A stretch of DNA of 64,000 bases from Hasllibacter halocynthiae (GTDB lineage: Bacteria > Pseudomonadota > Alphaproteobacteria > Rhodobacterales > Rhodobacteraceae): NCBI RefSeq assembly GCF_003003095.1, contig NZ_PVTT01000002.1, positions 1,037,501 to 1,101,500 of the forward strand, read 5' to 3'. The first letter of the stretch is position 1. The number at the start of each line of letters is the position of its first letter. A program made the translations under genes and the position numbers. This document shows, piece after piece, positions 43,146 through 53,827 of the stretch. The notes below the pieces were generated by a model, which was given only the letters and a program-made list of their open reading frames with translations, was not told the DNA's origin and made no database searches.

Positions 43146-43616
43146 CTAGGCGTAGACGACCTTCACCACCTCGTAGGACTTCTCGCCCCGCGGGGTCCGC
43201 ACCTCCACGGAGTCCCCTTCCTCCTTGCCGATCAGGGCACGGGCGAGGGGCGACTTGAGGTTCAACCGCCCCTCCTCCGTGTTGGCCTCGGGCTCGCCCA
43301 CGATCTGCCAGGTCACCTCCTCGTCGGTGTCCTCGTCGGCGACGGTCACGGTGGCGCCGAACTTGATGGGTCCGGACTGCTTGGCCGGATCGATGACATC
43401 TGCGCGCGAGAGGATGCCCTCAATCTCCTTGATGCGGCCCTCGATGAAGGACTGCTTCTCGCGCGCGGAATGGTACTCGGCGTTCTCGGAGAGGTCGCCG
43501 TGCTCTCGCGCCTCCGCGATGGCGCGGATGATGGCCGGCCGCTCCTCGGACTTGAGGTGCTTCAGCTCGGCCTCCAGCCGCTTGGCGCCGGCGGGGGTGA
43601 GGGGGATCTTTTCCAT
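43146..43616 (-). CDS. greA: transcription elongation factor GreA
   Basis: This 156-aa factor rescues backtracked RNA polymerase by stimulating transcript cleavage. The N-terminal coiled coil carries the acidic tip [27 protein letters not shown], including the essential Asp and Glu. The C-terminal FKBP-like domain has FGATVTVAD and [32 protein letters not shown]. Length and start are standard. The frameshifted gene lies downstream of it on the same strand. Confidence 0.96.
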   Translation of the reverse strand: MEKIPLTPAGAKRLEAELKHLKSEERPAIIRAIAEAREHGDLSENAEYHSAREKQSFIEGRIKEIEGILSRADVIDPAKQSGPIKFGATVTVADEDTDEEVTWQIVGEPEANTEEGRLNLKSPLARALIGKEEGDSVEVRTPRGEKSYEVVKVVYA

Positions 43617-43817
43617 GGGCTTCGTCCCGCTTGGGATGTCCGGGCCTTGATGCAGGGCGTGGCGGCCCGCCGCAAGCGGGGGGCGCCGAAGGGGGCGCCG
43701 GCGGGCGGCAAACCGGCCCGGCCGCCGGCGCATCCGCGCCGTTCGGCGCCGGCGCCCCGCGCCCGGCCGCACCCGCCACCGCGACGACGCGTCCGCCCGA
43801 ATGACGCGGCGGCGCGA

Positions 43818-43846
43818 TTGACGGCCCCCGCCTGCATGGCCACATC
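43818..43846 (+). promoter_or_regulatory. candidate promoter for ETF-QO
   Basis: TTGACG (43818-43823) with CACATC at 17-base spacing (43841-43846) would start transcription about 25 bases before the ATG. The -35 is good and the -10 weak. The 260-base gap between greA and ETF-QO is otherwise very GC-rich and shows no gene. Confidence 0.3.
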
Positions 43847-43876
43847 GGGGCCGGTTGACGCGAAGGGAAGGCAGTC

Positions 43877-45523
<1,647 letters not shown>

Positions 45524-45639
45524 AGGCCGGCTGGCAGATAACCCACATGTGACATCGCAGCCGCGTCCGTTTCTAGAGGGCTTGCGCGGCGCGGCCGGCC
45601 CCTCCTAGCGTGGTCCGCGGGACAGGCAAGGACGGGATC

Positions 45640-47334
45640 ATGCAGCGACGGGACCTGCGCCGGATCTTCGGCGCGGCCGCCATGGCGGCCATGGGCACGG
45701 GCGCGCTAGCCGAAGGGCTCGCGTCGGCCTATCTCCAGGCGCGGACGGCGGCCTACAGGGGCGACTATGCCATGGCGGCCACCGCTTATGCCGAAGCGCT
45801 CCGTCACGATCCGGGGAACCGAATGCTGCTGGAGGCGACCATGTCGGTCCAGCTCAACGCCGGACGGCCCGAGCGGGCGGCCCTGACGGCCGCGCATTTC
45901 GCCGAGGCCGGTGGGGACAGCCAGATCGCCGACATGATCCTGCTGGTCGACGCTGCCCAGAAGGGCGACTGGGCGGGCATCCTCGCCCGGCTGGAGGCGG
46001 GGGGAAGCGTGGGTCCGCTGGTCGACGGGCTCGCCGCCGGATGGGCGCATTTCGGGCGCGGCGACGTCGGGGCCGCGCTCGCGGCTTTCGATCGCACCGC
46101 CGCGCGGCCGGGGCTCGCGCGGTTCGGACGGCTGCACCGCGCGTATGCGCTGGCCGCCGCCGGTCGCCATGCGGAGGCCGAGATCGCGTTCTCGGGCGAG
46201 GGGAGCGAGGCCGGGCCGCTCCGACTGACGCGCCGCAGCGCCGTTGCCCGGATCGAGAACCTGTCGCGGGCCGGCAACGGCTCCGGCGCCCTTGCGCTGC
46301 TCGACCGCCTTTTCGGGAAGGACCTCGACCCGCGCCTCGCCCGCATGCGCGCCGTCCTCACCGATGGCGGGACCCTCGCCTTCGAGACAGTGGCCGATGC
46401 CCGCGAAGGCATGGGCGAAAGCCTCTTCACCGTGGCCTCCGCCCTCTCGGGAGAGGCGGCGGACGGCTACACGCTCCTCTATGCCCGCGCGGCAGAGCAC
46501 CTCGCCCCAGACCACACGGACGCGCTGATGCTGTCGGCGCGCCTCCTGATGCGCCTCGAGCGGCACGACTTGGCGATCCGCGCCTATGGCCGCGTCGCCG
46601 CGGACGATCCGGCCCATCCCGCCGCGACGATCGGGCGGGCCCGGGGCCTGCTGGCCGCCGGCAACGCCCGCGCCTCGGTCGAGGTGATGGACGCCCTCGC
46701 GGAGCGTTATGGCGCGATGCCGCGCGTGCAGGTGGCGCTTGGCGATGCGCGCCGGGCCGTGGGCGACTGGGGCGGGGCGGCGGACGCCTATGCGGCCGCG
46801 CTGACGCTGCATGGTGGGCGTGACGAGGCGCCCTGGCGCACGCTCTACGCTTCGGGGGTGGCGCACCACCGGGCCGGGAACTGGGGCGCTGCCCGGGCCG
46901 ACCTGCGCGCTGCCCTCGCGCAGCGCCCGGAAGAGGCGAACATCCTGAACTATCTTGGCTATTCGATGGTCGAGGCGGGCGAGGCGCTTCCCGAGGCACT
47001 CGCCATGATCGAGCGCGCCGCCGCCGCCGAGCCGGAGGACGGATTCATCGCCGACAGCCTCGGCTGGGCGCTCTTCAAGCTGGGTCGCGCCGAGGAGGCC
47101 ATCCCCCATCTCGAGCGTGCCGCGGCGCTGGAGGCGGGTGACGCGACGATCAACGATCATCTCGGCGACGTCCTCTGGGCGGTGGGCCGCACGCGCGAGG
47201 CACGCTTCCAGTGGGCCCGTGCGCTGACCCTCGGTGCCGAGGACCCCGTCCGCATCGAGCGCAAGCTCGCCGTCGGCCTCGACGAGGTGATGGCGGAGGA
47301 GGCCCGGATCGAGCAGGCGCGGCTCTCCGATTGA
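45640..47334 (+). CDS. periplasmic tetratricopeptide repeat protein
   Basis: This 564-aa protein has a signal peptide (residues about 1-26, ending GTGALA before EG). It is then almost entirely helical with TPR units, clearest near the C-terminus (NILNYLGYSMVEAGEALPEALAMIERAAAAEPEDGFIADSLGWALFKLGRAEEAIPHLERAAAL). Earlier repeats are degenerate but keep the A-x-x-Y/L-x-x-A-L spacing. It should act as a scaffold in the periplasm or outer membrane; the partner is unknown. ATG 45640 is preferred to one ten codons earlier because the signal peptide begins there. It overlaps ispE (TTGA). Confidence 0.85.
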   Translation: MQRRDLRRIFGAAAMAAMGTGALAEGLASAYLQARTAAYRGDYAMAATAYAEALRHDPGNRMLLEATMSVQLNAGRPERAALTAAHFAEAGGDSQIADMILLVDAAQKGDWAGILARLEAGGSVGPLVDGLAAGWAHFGRGDVGAALAAFDRTAARPGLARFGRLHRAYALAAAGRHAEAEIAFSGEGSEAGPLRLTRRSAVARIENLSRAGNGSGALALLDRLFGKDLDPRLARMRAVLTDGGTLAFETVADAREGMGESLFTVASALSGEAADGYTLLYARAAEHLAPDHTDALMLSARLLMRLERHDLAIRAYGRVAADDPAHPAATIGRARGLLAAGNARASVEVMDALAERYGAMPRVQVALGDARRAVGDWGGAADAYAAALTLHGGRDEAPWRTLYASGVAHHRAGNWGAARADLRAALAQRPEEANILNYLGYSMVEAGEALPEALAMIERAAAAEPEDGFIADSLGWALFKLGRAEEAIPHLERAAALEAGDATINDHLGDVLWAVGRTREARFQWARALTLGAEDPVRIERKLAVGLDEVMAEEARIEQARLSD

Positions 47335-48227
47335 CGACCTTCGACCAGGGGGAGGGCCCCCGTCCCCTGCGTCGCCTCGCGCCGGCCAAGGTCAACCTCT
47401 CCCTCGCGGTGACGGGGCGGCGGGCGGACGGCTACCACCTCCTCGACAGCCTCGTGGTGTTTGCGGACCTCGGCGAGACGCTCGAGGCGCGCGCCGCGGA
47501 GGACCTGACGCTCGCCGTGACGGGGCCGCGGTCCGGGGGCGTGCCGACGGACGGGCGGAACCTGGTTTTGAAAGCGGCCGCCCTCCTGCGCGAGCGGCGG
47601 GACGTGAGGACGGGGGCGGCCCTCTCGCTTCGCAAGGCTCTGCCGCACGGCGGCGGGGTCGGTGGGGGGTCCTCGGACGCGGCGGCGGCCCTTGCCCTCC
47701 TCGCCCGCCTCTGGGGCGTCGAACCCCTGTCCCCGAAGGAGGCATTGATTCTCGGCGCGGACGTGCCGGTCTGCATGGCCGCGCCCGGCCCGCAGCGGAT
47801 GCGCGGGGTAGGCGATGAGGTCGCGCCCCTCGCAGCGCTGCCACGTGCCGCGCTCTGGATCGTCGCGCCGCCCCTGCATCTCTCGACCCCGGCGGTCTTC
47901 GCCGAGCGGGCGCGGATCGGCACGGCCGGACCCGGCGCGATGCCCCCCGCAGGCGCGGACCTTTCCGATCTAGCCGTCTGGCTTCGGGCGGAGGAGCGCA
48001 ACCATCTTGCCGAAGCCGCCTATTCCCTCGCCCCTGAGTTGCGCGACGTCCGGGCTGTGCTGGAGGGGACGGACGCGCTGGCGGTCGGCCTCTCGGGCTC
48101 GGGCGCGGCGCATTGGGCGCTGTGCCGCGAAGGGGGCGCCTCCCTTGCCCGATTGCGGGAGGCGCACCCGGAATGGATAGTTCTGGGCGGACCGATCCTG
48201 ACGCCGGACGCTCCGCTGGACGCCTGA
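47331..48227 (+). CDS. ispE: 4-diphosphocytidyl-2-C-methyl-D-erythritol kinase
   Basis: This 298-aa GHMP kinase phosphorylates CDP-methylerythritol in the non-mevalonate isoprenoid pathway. APAKVNLSLAVTGRRADGYH is the substrate region, LPHGGGVGGGSSDAAAAL the GHMP ATP loop, and GLSGSGAAHWAL the C-terminal glycine loop. The start is a TTG overlapping the TPR stop, since no ATG or GTG fits the family N-terminus. Its product feeds the polyprenyl synthetase encoded next, on the opposite strand. Confidence 0.93.
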   Translation: MTTFDQGEGPRPLRRLAPAKVNLSLAVTGRRADGYHLLDSLVVFADLGETLEARAAEDLTLAVTGPRSGGVPTDGRNLVLKAAALLRERRDVRTGAALSLRKALPHGGGVGGGSSDAAAALALLARLWGVEPLSPKEALILGADVPVCMAAPGPQRMRGVGDEVAPLAALPRAALWIVAPPLHLSTPAVFAERARIGTAGPGAMPPAGADLSDLAVWLRAEERNHLAEAAYSLAPELRDVRAVLEGTDALAVGLSGSGAAHWALCREGGASLARLREAHPEWIVLGGPILTPDAPLDA

Positions 48228-48253
48228 AGGCGTCGCGGCGAAGGGCCTGGCCT

Positions 48254-49273
48254 TCAGGCGATGCGCGCCACCACGTAGTCCGCCAGATCCGCGAGCGCGT
48301 CCCGGACCGGCCCCTCCGGAGCCCCGTTCAGCATCGCCTTGGCGCGGGCCGACCAGCCCAGCGCCTCGGTCCGCGTCTCATCCAGCGCGCCGGCTGCGCG
48401 CACGAGGTCGAGCGCCTGCTCGAAGTCGCCGGCATCCACGCGCCCGAGCTCGATCGTGCGGTGCCAGAACTCGCGGCTCCCGCTGGCGACGGCCTTGATG
48501 ACGGGCAGCGACATTTTCCCCTCGCGCAGGTCGTCGCCGGGATTCTTGCCGATCTCGGCCCCCCCCTCCCAGTCGAGAAGGTCGTCCGCGATCTGGAAGG
48601 CGATCCCCAATGCGTCGCCGTAATCGCGCAGCGCCGCCACCGTTCCGGCGTCCGCGCCGGCCAGCTCGGCCCCTGCCTCCGTCGCGGCCGAGAAGAGGGC
48701 CGCGGTCTTGCCGCGAACGACCCTGAGATAGGTCGCCTCGTCCGTGGCGAGGTTGCGCGAGGCGGTGAGCTGCAGCACCTCGCCTTCGGCGATGGTGGCG
48801 GCGGCGTTGGACAGAATGCCGAGGACGCGCAGCGAGCCGGGCTCGACCATAAGCTGGAAGGCGCGTGCGAAGAGGTAGTCGCCGACGAGCACGCTCGACT
48901 GGTTGTCCCAGAGCAGGTTCGCCGAAGGGCGACCACGGCGCTGGCGCGATTCGTCCACCACGTCGTCGTGCAGCAGCGTGGCAGTGTGGATGAACTCGAC
49001 CGTCGCGGCCAGCTTGGCGGCGTCCTCGCCGGTCTCGCCGCAGAGGGCGGCCGAGGCGAGGACCAGCACGGGGCGCACCCGCTTGCCGCCCGCGCCGACG
49101 AGGTGGGCGGTGACTTCGGGGATCCGCGGCGCGGCATCCGAGGCCATGCGCCCCTCGATGATCGCGGCCGTCCGCGAGAGGCCAGGCGCGAGCAGGGCGT
49201 TCAGCCGGTCGAGCGGCCGGCCGGCAGCGGCGGGGTTACGGGCGGCGGCGGGCGCGCCTAGATCGGTCGCCAT
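48254..49273 (-). CDS. polyprenyl (probably decaprenyl/octaprenyl) diphosphate synthase
   Basis: This 339-aa trans-prenyltransferase builds the ubiquinone side chain. The first Asp-rich motif is LLHDDVVDE and the second IADDLLDW. GGKRVRPVLVLASA, GDYLFARAFQLM, GEVLQL and KTAALFSAA are conserved. Residues next to the first motif suggest a long chain product, but exact length cannot be read. GGAGGAG precedes the ATG. That ATG (49273-49271) overlaps the DUF2007 ATG (49272-49274) on the other strand. Confidence 0.92.
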   Translation of the reverse strand: MATDLGAPAAARNPAAAGRPLDRLNALLAPGLSRTAAIIEGRMASDAAPRIPEVTAHLVGAGGKRVRPVLVLASAALCGETGEDAAKLAATVEFIHTATLLHDDVVDESRQRRGRPSANLLWDNQSSVLVGDYLFARAFQLMVEPGSLRVLGILSNAAATIAEGEVLQLTASRNLATDEATYLRVVRGKTAALFSAATEAGAELAGADAGTVAALRDYGDALGIAFQIADDLLDWEGGAEIGKNPGDDLREGKMSLPVIKAVASGSREFWHRTIELGRVDAGDFEQALDLVRAAGALDETRTEALGWSARAKAMLNGAPEGPVRDALADLADYVVARIA

Positions 49274-49502
49274 GAAGGAACTCCTCCGCACCACCGACCC
49301 GACGGTCATCGCGTTCGCCACGGCCCTGCTGGACGGCGAGGGGATAGAAGCGGTCACGCTCGATGTAAACATGAGCATCCTCGAGGGCGGGATCGGGCTG
49401 TTTCCCCGCCGGCTGATGGTGCGGCGGCAGGATCACTTCCGCGCAGCCGCGATCCTGCGCGACAACGACATCGAGTTGAGCGAGCCCGGCCCCTGGACAT
49501 GA
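49272..49502 (+). CDS. DUF2007 domain protein
   Basis: This 76-aa protein has the fold of the putative prokaryotic signal-transducing DUF2007 family: MKELLRTTDPTVIAFATALLDGEGIEA, then NMSILEGGIGLFPRRLMV, then a final helix. The role is unknown. It is the usual divergent neighbour of the polyprenyl synthetase in Rhodobacteraceae. No strong ribosome site precedes the start, and the two genes share no intergenic base. Confidence 0.85.
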   Translation: MKELLRTTDPTVIAFATALLDGEGIEAVTLDVNMSILEGGIGLFPRRLMVRRQDHFRAAAILRDNDIELSEPGPWT

Positions 49503-49532
49503 GGCGTCCGCCTTTCCCGCCGGCGGTAGGGC

Positions 49533-49563
49533 GCCCGGATCCGGGCCGTTAACGATTTTTTAG
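49533..49563 (+). promoter_or_regulatory. hairpin plus T run (possible terminator) overlapping a CtrA-like box
   Basis: The palindrome GCCCGGATCCGGGC (49533-49546) is followed by CGTTAACGA and six T (49556-49561), which could terminate the DUF2007 transcript. The same stretch contains TTAA-N7-TTAG (49549-49563), close to the CtrA consensus, 92 bases upstream of the YdcH start. The two readings cannot be separated by eye. Confidence 0.4.
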
Positions 49564-49600
49564 GAGGGTATCGGAGAGGGTCGTGCTACCATTCCGGGAT

Positions 49601-49629
49601 GGGCCCCGCGCCCTGCGGCGCAGGGGCCC
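49601..49629 (+). other. stem-loop in the YdcH gene leader
   Basis: GGGCCCC (49601-49607) pairs with GGGGCCC (49623-49629) around a GC loop, 25 bases before the YdcH start codon. It could stabilise the leader or end an upstream transcript; no T run follows. Confidence 0.35.
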
Positions 49630-49654
49630 GTCTCGCAAAGAGAGGAGGACCTTC

Positions 49655-49819
49655 ATGACGACAGACGCGCATATCTCCGCCCTTCGGAAGAAGCACCAGT
49701 CCCTTTCGCAGCAGGTGGAGGCCGCGCAGCGATCGCCCTCCGCGGACGATCTCGCGATCGCGCAGATGAAGAAGCAGAAGCTCGCCCTCAAGGAGCAGAT
49801 GGTGCGGCTGAGCGGCTAG
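49655..49819 (+). CDS. YdcH family (DUF465) small protein
   Basis: This 54-aa protein is two short helices: MTTDAHISALRKKHQSLSQQVEAAQRSPSADDLAIAQMKKQKLALKEQM. The H-x-x-L...LK-K-x-K-L-x-x-K-x-x pattern is that of DUF465/YdcH. Its function is unknown. AGAGGAGGA lies just before the ATG. Its 3' end overlaps the convergent EamA gene by 32 bases. Confidence 0.88.
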   Translation: MTTDAHISALRKKHQSLSQQVEAAQRSPSADDLAIAQMKKQKLALKEQMVRLSG

Positions 49820-50681
49820 ACCGCGCCGCCAGAAAGGCGCCGGCGGCGATCAGCGCCGCCGCGCCTCCGAGGCGCCAGTTCGGCTCCGCGACTCCCGCGA
49901 TGACGAGCGACGCGGTCGACAGGACGGGCGCCGCGTAGCTCGCCGTGCCGAGGAGTTGGATGTCGCCCCGCTTCATGCCGATGTCCCAGACGTAGAAGGC
50001 CGCGCCGACCGGGCCCGCGCCGAGCGCCAGCAGCGCCGCCCAGCCCACATTCGTGTCCGGCCAGGCCGCTTCTTCCAGCGCCAGGTGCAGCGGCAGCGAA
50101 AGGGCCGCCGTTGCGAGGCAGAACACCGCGACGGAGGCGGTCGGTACGTCGCCGAGCCGCCGCGAGGCGACCGAGTAGCCCGCCCATACCAGCGCGCAGA
50201 GCCCCGCGAGCGCGTAGGAGGGCAGCGCCCCCGCGCCCGTCCCGCCAACCTCCGTCCCCGGAATCAGGAGCGTCGCCCCCGCAAGGGCCAGAACCGCGCC
50301 GAGGAGGTGGCCCGCTCGCAGCCGCTCCCCCGGCAGCAGGCCGGAGAGAAGGACGATGAGCAGCGGCCAGAGATATGCGATCAGCCCCGCCTGCGCCTCG
50401 GCCCCGTGCGGTGCGGCAAGCCGCAAGGCCGAGAAGTAGAGGAGATGATATCCGAAGAGGCCTGCCGTCCCGAAGGCATAGACCCGCAGCGGCACAGCCC
50501 GCAACGCCCCGGTATCGTCGGTCAGCAGCATCCAGATGATCCCGACGACCCCGCCGATGCCGAAGCAAACGACGTTCAGCAGCAGGGGCGGCACCGGCGC
50601 GGCGCGCGTCGTCAGAAGCGCGAGGAGCGACCAGAGAAGGACCGCGACGAAGCCCGTGGCGTTGGCGCCGCGCCGCGTCAT
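49788..50681 (-). CDS. EamA family drug/metabolite transporter
   Basis: This 297-aa membrane protein has ten helices in two EamA halves (GFVAVLLWSLLALLTTRAAP... and ALPSYALAGLCALVWAGYSV...). LIAYLWPLLIVLLSGLLPGERLRAGHLLGAVLALAGATLL is typical. The substrate is unknown; family members export amino acids, purines or other metabolites. The C-terminus is a short Arg/Ser tail that overlaps the convergent YdcH gene. No good ribosome site is seen before the ATG at 50681. The 228-base gap to phaB upstream holds no gene. Confidence 0.85.
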   Translation of the reverse strand: MTRRGANATGFVAVLLWSLLALLTTRAAPVPPLLLNVVCFGIGGVVGIIWMLLTDDTGALRAVPLRVYAFGTAGLFGYHLLYFSALRLAAPHGAEAQAGLIAYLWPLLIVLLSGLLPGERLRAGHLLGAVLALAGATLLIPGTEVGGTGAGALPSYALAGLCALVWAGYSVASRRLGDVPTASVAVFCLATAALSLPLHLALEEAAWPDTNVGWAALLALGAGPVGAAFYVWDIGMKRGDIQLLGTASYAAPVLSTASLVIAGVAEPNWRLGGAAALIAAGAFLAARSSRSAAPSAP

Positions 50682-50909
50682 CCCGAGGAGCGGCCGGCGC
50701 AACAGCCGGCGGTCATGCGCGCACCCGCACCGAATGGCGCGCGGCATGGGGCGGCAGGTCTTCGCAAGATCGGCCGACGCGGGACGGGCCTACGCGGTTT
50801 CCTGTCCGCCGGCCGTGCGGCGGGCGATCTCGTCGCGGCCTGGGAAGCGCCGGCCCTGCCGCCGAGGAAGGCAGGCCCGCGGCCTGCGCCACCCCTGCAG
50901 TCCAAAGGG

Positions 50910-51635
50910 TCAACACATGTACTGGCCGCCATTGGCCGACAAGGTCGATCCCGTGACGAAACCCGCCTCGTCCGAGGCGAGGAAGGCCACGCAACGGGCT
51001 ATCTCCTTCGTGCGGCCAAGGCGTCCGACGGGGATGGCGGGCAGGATCACGTCGTCCATGACCTCGGGCTTCACGCCCTTCATCATGTCCGTGTCGACGT
51101 AGCCGGGCGCCACCACGTTCACCGTAATCCCCGCCCGCGCTCCCTCCTGCGCCAGCGCCTTGGTGAAGCCGATGTCGCCCGCCTTCGCAGCGGCGTAGTT
51201 CGCCTGGGCGAACTGCCCCTTCTGCCCGTTGATCGACGAGATCGTGATGACGCGGCCGAACCGCCGCTCGCGCATGCCGGGCCAGACCGCGTGGGTCATG
51301 TTGAACACCCCCGTGAGGTTGGTCTCGATCACCTCGGACCACTGTGCGGGGGTCATTCGGTGGAAGGGCGCATCGCGGGTGATGCCGGCGTTGTTCACGA
51401 GGATGTCGACGGGGCCGATGTCGCCCTCGACCTGTGCGACGCCGTTCCTGCAGGCGTCGTACTCGCCCACGGGCCATCTGTAGGCGGCGATCCCGGTCTC
51501 GTCGGTGAAGGCCTTCGCAGCCTCGTCGTTGCCGCCATACGTCGCTGCGACCTCGCGGCCTTCGGCGTGCAGCGCCTTGGCGATCGCGGCGCCGATGCCG
51601 CGGGTTCCTCCGGTGACGAGCGCGACGCGGGCCAT
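50910..51635 (-). CDS. phaB: acetoacetyl-CoA reductase
   Basis: This 241-aa NADPH-dependent SDR reduces acetoacetyl-CoA to (R)-3-hydroxybutyryl-CoA for polyhydroxybutyrate. Motifs are TGGTRGIG near the N-terminus, NNAGITRDAPFHRMTPAQWSEVIETNL, catalytic Ser in ISSINGQKGQ, YAAAK, and APGYVDTDM. These are diagnostic of PhaB. GAGGAAGGA precedes the start. It is the last gene of the phaA-patatin-phaB unit. Confidence 0.95.
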   Translation of the reverse strand: MARVALVTGGTRGIGAAIAKALHAEGREVAATYGGNDEAAKAFTDETGIAAYRWPVGEYDACRNGVAQVEGDIGPVDILVNNAGITRDAPFHRMTPAQWSEVIETNLTGVFNMTHAVWPGMRERRFGRVITISSINGQKGQFAQANYAAAKAGDIGFTKALAQEGARAGITVNVVAPGYVDTDMMKGVKPEVMDDVILPAIPVGRLGRTKEIARCVAFLASDEAGFVTGSTLSANGGQYMC

Positions 51636-51639
51636 GGTT

Positions 51640-52494
51640 TCATCCTTCCTCGGGGCTATCCAGCCAGGCCTCGCCGTCGCGGCGGCCCTGATCCCAGGCC
51701 TGGCGCAGCAGGCCCGGATCCGTGAAGTCCAGCTTCGATCCATCGAGCACCGGCTCCGACGGCTGGACGTAATGCACGCCCGCCTCGTCGGGTAGCGCTT
51801 CGAACCGCTTGGTCAGCAGCACCAGCGTCGAACCCTCGTTCGGTTCGGGCAGGGGGGCCTTGTCGACCATGCCGCCGTCGTAGATCGGCTCGTCCCCGTC
51901 CGTTTCGGGCCCGTGCCACGTGTCCGGCCGGAACGCCGGCGGCACCGTGGCCGCCATACGGACGAGGTCCGGCAGCGTGCCGTCGCGGGCGGCGCCGCGC
52001 GCGTCGATCAGCCGTTGCTCGACCCCGCCGGCGGCCGAGAGACGCGGACGAGGCGTGGGGGCGAGCACTTGCTCGACCTGATAGATGGCGCCGGCGGCGA
52101 GGGCACGCAGCGTGGCGCCACCGCCACCGCCCGTCGTCGAGACGCTGATCTGGAAGGCCGGTCCTTCGGCGATCCGGGCTTGCGCCTCGGCGTCCAGCAC
52201 GTCCTCCACGATGGTATCGTAGATCCGCTGATGGGGCGAGCGGCCATCCTCTTCGTCCAGGTCGCGCAGGGTCACGTTCCGGTCGTTCCGCATCGCCGCG
52301 CGGGCGAACCGCTCGAACAGTCGGGTCTCGGCGCCCGCGATCCAGGCCGCCGCCGAGAGCGCGCCGCCCGACACGCCGGTCACGCGCCGGGGCCGGGGCT
52401 CGGCGCCCGCCTCGGAGAGGGCGGCCATCCATCCGCCGTGCCAGAAGCAGCGCAGCCCACCGCCCGAGAAGACGATCTGCTTGATGCCGTCCAT
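51640..52494 (-). CDS. patatin-like phospholipase inside the PHB operon
   Basis: This 284-aa serine hydrolase has the patatin oxyanion loop GGGLRCFWHGG at residues 11-21, the nucleophile Ser42 in GVSGG, and the dyad Asp in YDGGMVDKAP. There is no signal peptide, so it should act in the cytosol. Such enzymes cleave acyl esters of lipids; here, 4 bases before phaB and 14 after phaA, a role at the PHB granule surface or in granule lipid turnover is plausible but unproven. The gene runs with phaA and phaB on the minus strand. Confidence 0.88.
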   Translation of the reverse strand: MDGIKQIVFSGGGLRCFWHGGWMAALSEAGAEPRPRRVTGVSGGALSAAAWIAGAETRLFERFARAAMRNDRNVTLRDLDEEDGRSPHQRIYDTIVEDVLDAEAQARIAEGPAFQISVSTTGGGGGATLRALAAGAIYQVEQVLAPTPRPRLSAAGGVEQRLIDARGAARDGTLPDLVRMAATVPPAFRPDTWHGPETDGDEPIYDGGMVDKAPLPEPNEGSTLVLLTKRFEALPDEAGVHYVQPSEPVLDGSKLDFTDPGLLRQAWDQGRRDGEAWLDSPEEG

Positions 52495-52508
52495 GCCGCC
52501 CGGACCTC

Positions 52509-53681
52509 TCAACGCTCGACGCACATGGCGACGCCCATGCCGCCGCCGATGCATAGCGTGGCGAGGCCGCGCTTCGCGTCCCGTCGGCGCATCTCGTAGA
52601 GCAGGGTGCTGAGCACGCGCGCGCCGGACGCGCCGATCGGATGGCCTATGGCGATGGCGCCGCCGTTGACGTTCACGATCGCTGGATCCCAGCCCATCTC
52701 CTTGTTCACGGCGCAGGCCTGGGCGGCGAAGGCCTCGTTCGCCTCGACGAGGTCGAGATCCGCGACCGTCCAGCCCGCCTTCTCGAGCGCCCTGCGCGAG
52801 GCATGGACGGGGCCCATCCCCATGACCGCGGGGTCGAGGCCTGCCGTTGCGTGAGACGCGATCCGCGCCAGCGGCTCGATCCCCCGGCGCGCGGCCTCCC
52901 CCTCGGACATGACGAGGGCGGCCGCCGCGCCGTCGTTGATCCCCGAAGCGTTGGCAGCCGTCACGCTGCCGTCCTTCGCGAAGGCGGGGCGCAGCTTCTG
53001 CATGGCTTCCAGCGTCGCGCCGTGGCGAATGTACTCGTCCTTCTCGACGACCGTGTCGCCCTTCCGGCCCTTCACCGTGAAGGGGACGATCTCGTCCTTG
53101 AAGCGCCCCTCCTCCTGCGCGGCCTCGGCTTTGTTCTGCGATCGGACGGCGAACTCGTCCTGCTGGTCGCGGGTGATCTGCCAGCGCGTCGCGACGTTCT
53201 CTGCCGTCTGGCCCATGTGGTAGTCGCCGAACGCGTCCCAGAGACCGTCGCGGATCATAGTGTCGACGAGCTTCACGTCGCCCATCCTGTGCCCCTGCCG
53301 GATGGACTGGGCATGGGGCGAGAGGGACATGTTCTCCTGTCCGCCGGCGGCGACCACCTTCGCGTCGCCGAGCTGCACGTGCTGCGAGGCCAGCGCCACC
53401 GCCCGGAGACCCGAGCCGCAGACTTGGTTGATGCCCCAGGCCGCGCTCTCCTGCGGAAGGCCGGCCCCGACATGGGCTTGCCGGGCCGGGTTCTGGCCCT
53501 GCGCGGCCGTCAGGACCTGGCCCAGGATCGTCTCCTCGACCTCGGCTTTCTCGATGCCCGCCCTCCCGACCACCGCCCGCAGCACAGCGGCGCCGAGATC
53601 GTGGGCGGGGGTGCGCGCGAACGCGCCCCCGAAGCTGCCGACGGGGGTGCGGGCGGCTGAAACGATGACGGTGCCGGTCAT
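52509..53681 (-). CDS. phaA: acetyl-CoA acetyltransferase (beta-ketothiolase)
   Basis: This 390-aa thiolase condenses two acetyl-CoA to acetoacetyl-CoA, the first step of PHB synthesis. The acylated Cys88 lies in [11 protein letters not shown]. The catalytic His is in [17 protein letters not shown], and the second Cys in LCIGGGMG. Length and order are those of biosynthetic PhaA. GAGGAAAGG precedes the start. A candidate promoter lies about 60 bases upstream, making it the first gene of the unit. Confidence 0.95.
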   Translation of the reverse strand: MTGTVIVSAARTPVGSFGGAFARTPAHDLGAAVLRAVVGRAGIEKAEVEETILGQVLTAAQGQNPARQAHVGAGLPQESAAWGINQVCGSGLRAVALASQHVQLGDAKVVAAGGQENMSLSPHAQSIRQGHRMGDVKLVDTMIRDGLWDAFGDYHMGQTAENVATRWQITRDQQDEFAVRSQNKAEAAQEEGRFKDEIVPFTVKGRKGDTVVEKDEYIRHGATLEAMQKLRPAFAKDGSVTAANASGINDGAAAALVMSEGEAARRGIEPLARIASHATAGLDPAVMGMGPVHASRRALEKAGWTVADLDLVEANEAFAAQACAVNKEMGWDPAIVNVNGGAIAIGHPIGASGARVLSTLLYEMRRRDAKRGLATLCIGGGMGVAMCVER

Positions 53682-53746
53682 AGGGGTCCTTTCCTCGGAA
53701 GGATGCCCCGCCGGACGGTGGGCAGGCGGAGCCGGGTCGCCGCCCG

Positions 53747-53775
53747 GCATAGGATGCCATATGCCCGCTGGGCAA
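53747..53775 (-). promoter_or_regulatory. candidate sigma-70-like promoter of the PHB operon
   Basis: On the minus strand, TTGCCC (53775-53770) and CTATGC (53752-53747) are 17 bases apart, about 66 bases before the phaA start. The inverted repeat GGCAT-AGG-ATGCC (53746-53758) overlaps the -10 and could be an operator. Confidence 0.4.
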
Positions 53776-53827
53776 GATCGCGCCTGCGGCCCGCTGCACC
53801 CGCCCCGCCCCCGGAGCGATCCCCCGT

